32,282 bases of DNA from an uncultured Oscillibacter sp. (GTDB lineage: Bacteria > Bacillota > Clostridia > Oscillospirales > Oscillospiraceae): contig CAJUTB010000030.1 of NCBI GenBank assembly GCA_910589315.1, positions 1 through 32,282 of the forward strand, in the 5' to 3' direction. The notes beneath the pieces are model-generated. The model made no database searches, was not told where the DNA came from, and saw only the letters and a list, made by a program, of their open reading frames with translations. This document shows positions 30,678-32,282 of this stretch, one piece after another. Position 1 is the stretch's first letter. Each line of letters opens with the position of its first letter. The position numbers and the translations under genes were made by a program.

Positions 30678-32030
30678 TTAGAAAATGCCCTGCGCCATCA
30701 TAGCGTCCGCCACGCGCTGGAAACCGGCGATGTTTGCGCCTGCGACCAGGTTGTAGCCCAGGCCGTATTTCTCCGCGGCCTCCACGCTCATGCTGTAAAT
30801 CGTGTCCATGATCTGTCGAAGCTGCTTGTCAACTTCTTCTTCCGTCCACACAAGGCGTTCGCTGTTCTGAGCCATCTCCAAAGCGGAAGTCGCCACGCCG
30901 CCCGCGTTCACGGCCTTGCTGGGGGCCACGATCATGTTTTTCTGCTCCATCAGGAATTTCAGCGCGTCGTTGGTCGTGGGCATATTGGCCACTTCGATGT
31001 AATACTTCACGCCCGCAGAGGCGATCTTCTCCGCCTGCTCCATGTGGACGTCATTCTGCATCGCGGAAGGCATGCAGATATTCACCTTCACGCCCCAGGG
31101 CTTCTCGCCGGGGAAGAACTCCACGCCGGGGAAGTTGTCCGCGTAGTCCTGCACCCGGTTCCGGCCGGACGCCCGCATTTCAACCAGATACTCAATCTTT
31201 TCCTTCGTGGTCACGCCCTCGGGGTCGTAGACATAGCCGTCCGGGCCGGAGAGGGTCACAACCTTCGCGCCAAGTTCCGCAGCCTTTTTGCAGATGCCCC
31301 AGGTCACGTTGCCGAAGCCCGCGCAGGCAATCGTCTTGCCCTTGATATCCTCGCCCTCGTGCTTCAGGACGTTTTCCAGGTAATAGACCGCGCCGTAGCC
31401 GGTGGCCTCGGGACGAATCAGGGAGCCGCCGTAGCTGAAGCCCTTGCCGGTCAGAACGCCGTTTTCAAACGCGCCCTTCAACCGGCGGTATTCGCCGTAA
31501 AGGTAGCCGATCTCCCGCGCGCCAACGCCCATATCCCCCGCCGGGACATCCACATCCGGCCCAATATAGCGGTAGAGAGCCTGCATGAAGCTCTGGCAGA
31601 AGCGCATAATCTCCGCGTCGGACTTGCCCGCCGGGTCAAAGTCGGAACCGCCCTTGCCGCCGCCGATGGGCAGGCCGGTCAGGCTGTTTTTGAACACCTG
31701 CTCAAAGCCCAGGAATTTGATAATGCCGGGGTATACGTTTTTCTGGAACCGCAGGCCGCCCTTGTAGGGACCGATGGCTCCGTTGAACTGGCAGCGGTAG
31801 CCAATATTGGTATGCCATGTGCCGTCGTCGGCCATCCAGCAGACGCGGAAGGTGAACATCCGCTCCGGTTCCACCATCCGGGTCAGCAGGTCCGCCGCTT
31901 CGTACTCCGGATGCTTTTCGATGACCGGTTCCAAAGACGACAGAACCTCCTCCACCGTCTGAACAAACTCCGGCTCGTTCGCGTGCCGCTCCTTCACATG
32001 CGCGATCACGCTGGAAAGATATGCGTTCAT
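30678..32030 (-). CDS. gdhA: Glutamate dehydrogenase, hexameric type
   Basis: 450 aa, similar to the E. coli NADP-type GdhA throughout. PIGGGKGGSDFDPAGKS (catalytic Lys region), GPYKGGLRF, GGSLIRPEATGYGAVYY, the Rossmann CAGFGNV and ANMPTTNDA are all intact. It interconverts glutamate with 2-oxoglutarate plus ammonia. The cofactor is not certain: the Rossmann acid/Ser end is ambiguous. ATG 32030 has GGAG about 12 bases away; TTG 32039 is a weaker alternative. It leads the por-aminotransferase series, so in this setting it probably regenerates the amino-group acceptor and supplies reducing power during amino-acid fermentation. Confidence 0.95.
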   Translation of the reverse strand: MNAYLSSVIAHVKERHANEPEFVQTVEEVLSSLEPVIEKHPEYEAADLLTRMVEPERMFTFRVCWMADDGTWHTNIGYRCQFNGAIGPYKGGLRFQKNVYPGIIKFLGFEQVFKNSLTGLPIGGGKGGSDFDPAGKSDAEIMRFCQSFMQALYRYIGPDVDVPAGDMGVGAREIGYLYGEYRRLKGAFENGVLTGKGFSYGGSLIRPEATGYGAVYYLENVLKHEGEDIKGKTIACAGFGNVTWGICKKAAELGAKVVTLSGPDGYVYDPEGVTTKEKIEYLVEMRASGRNRVQDYADNFPGVEFFPGEKPWGVKVNICMPSAMQNDVHMEQAEKIASAGVKYYIEVANMPTTNDALKFLMEQKNMIVAPSKAVNAGGVATSALEMAQNSERLVWTEEEVDKQLRQIMDTIYSMSVEAAEKYGLGYNLVAGANIAGFQRVADAMMAQGIF

Positions 32031-32058
32031 CTCAATCAAGATCTCCTTTTATGTGATT

Positions 32059-32086
32059 TTGACAAATATTTTCTGCATTATATATT
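32059..32086 (+). promoter_or_regulatory. Plus-strand promoter near the right edge
   Basis: TTGACA (32059-32064), 16-bp spacer, TATATT (32081-32086), reading toward the small ORF at 32147. A TATAAT for gdhA on the opposite strand (32077-32082) overlaps it but lacks a clear -35. Confidence 0.5.
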
Positions 32087-32146
32087 CACTTTGCCGGAAC
32101 GCATGGGAAGAAGAAGTAAGGAAACCACTTAAACAAGGAGGCAGGC

Positions 32147-32257
32147 ATGGATGCCGCTGGGAGAGGACGGCGTCATCTGACAAACGCCGTCCGCGGCGTC
32201 ATGCGCCCCGGCAAAAGTGAACGTGTGGTTATTTCGCAGCCTTGGCAGCGCGGATAG
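32147..32257 (+). CDS. Possible 36-aa basic peptide ORF
   Basis: 36 aa, Arg-rich (MDAAGRGRRHL... ending PWQRG). AAGGAGG lies six bases before the ATG and a promoter lies 60 bases upstream, but the second half is antisense to the end of the minus-strand gene at 32229-32282 and to its hairpin, so the frame may be accidental. Confidence 0.3.
   Translation: MDAAGRGRRHLTNAVRGVMRPGKSERVVISQPWQRG
32165..32192 (-). repeat. Hairpin after the right-edge gene
   Basis: GGACGGCGT (32165-32173) and ACGCCGTCC (32184-32192), 9-bp perfect arms, about 36 bases after the minus-strand stop at 32229. No T-run is seen. Confidence 0.45.
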
Positions 32258-32282
32258 CCTCGGTGAGCATGGGGGTGACCTT
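32229..32282 (-). CDS. C-terminal end of a gene resembling ETF alpha subunit
   Basis: Only 17 codons and a stop are inside the window: KVTPMLTEAIRAAKAAK. The order KV-x-P-x-L-T-E-A-I fits the usual end of electron-transfer flavoprotein alpha (GDLFKVxPxLxEAI), which would suit an amino-acid- or butyrate-fermenting anaerobe, but the fragment is too short to be sure. Confidence 0.4.
   Translation of the reverse strand, partial: KVTPMLTEAIRAAKAAK

Noticed and set aside
30573..32132. Plus-strand 519-aa open frame
   Set aside because: It is the antisense shadow of glutamate dehydrogenase.
1..32282. CRISPR array, tRNA or rRNA genes, intact insertion sequences
   Set aside because: No regularly spaced repeats, tRNA cloverleaf arms, rRNA segments or transposase motifs were seen on either strand.

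Overview
The window looks like chromosome of an anaerobic, probably spore-forming member of the Clostridia, most likely Oscillospiraceae. This is inferred from GC-rich codon use with A/T-rich promoters, an S-layer-homology protein, a Gram-positive style LexA, a four-subunit 2-oxoacid:ferredoxin oxidoreductase, coenzyme B12 mutase genes, a probable EtfA end, and clostridial A/G-rich ribosome sites. Nearly all genes are on the minus strand; the plus-strand exceptions are a 50-codon ORF at 3648, a Cys-rich protein (8971), a DivIVA-like protein (9451), and an orphan hsdS (10112).

1-4060: start of an SLH-domain exported protein; an unusual protein made of two decayed tyrosine-recombinase-like modules and two winged helices; a small beta-rich hypothetical; a TetR regulator; a small plus-strand ORF; and several clear terminators. 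4060-9310: housekeeping (metG, lexA, secG), a sodium:neurotransmitter-type symporter, and a small Cys-rich protein behind a candidate mother-cell sigma promoter. 9390-11900: a DivIVA-like coiled coil, an A/T-rich orphan type I specificity subunit (hsdS), and an ASCH-like protein. 11927-16072: uxuA, a CaCA-family cation antiporter controlled by a recognisable yybP-ykoY (manganese) riboswitch with terminator, a histidine-phosphatase/GNAT fusion, and 5-formyl-THF cyclo-ligase.

16328-32030 reads as one catabolic region. One block holds a DUF362 iron-sulfur protein, a B12 mutase with fused cobalamin domain, a GlmL/MutL-type reactivase, a second paralogous catalytic subunit without a cobalamin domain, an SDR dehydrogenase and an NhaC-type antiporter, driven by a consensus promoter. 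The other holds glutamate dehydrogenase, PorGDAB-type oxidoreductase, a class I aminotransferase, a 37-codon ORF and a LysR regulator. A consistent reading is import or exchange of an amino or carboxylic acid, transamination onto 2-oxoglutarate, ammonia release by GDH, ferredoxin-linked oxidation of the 2-oxoacid to an acyl-CoA, and a B12-dependent carbon-skeleton rearrangement followed by an NAD-linked redox step. The mutase substrate cannot be named from sequence alone; the paired mutase paralogs are the best candidate here for an undescribed system.

The right edge carries the last codons of a gene that resembles the end of electron-transfer flavoprotein alpha, with a small plus-strand ORF and promoter opposite it.
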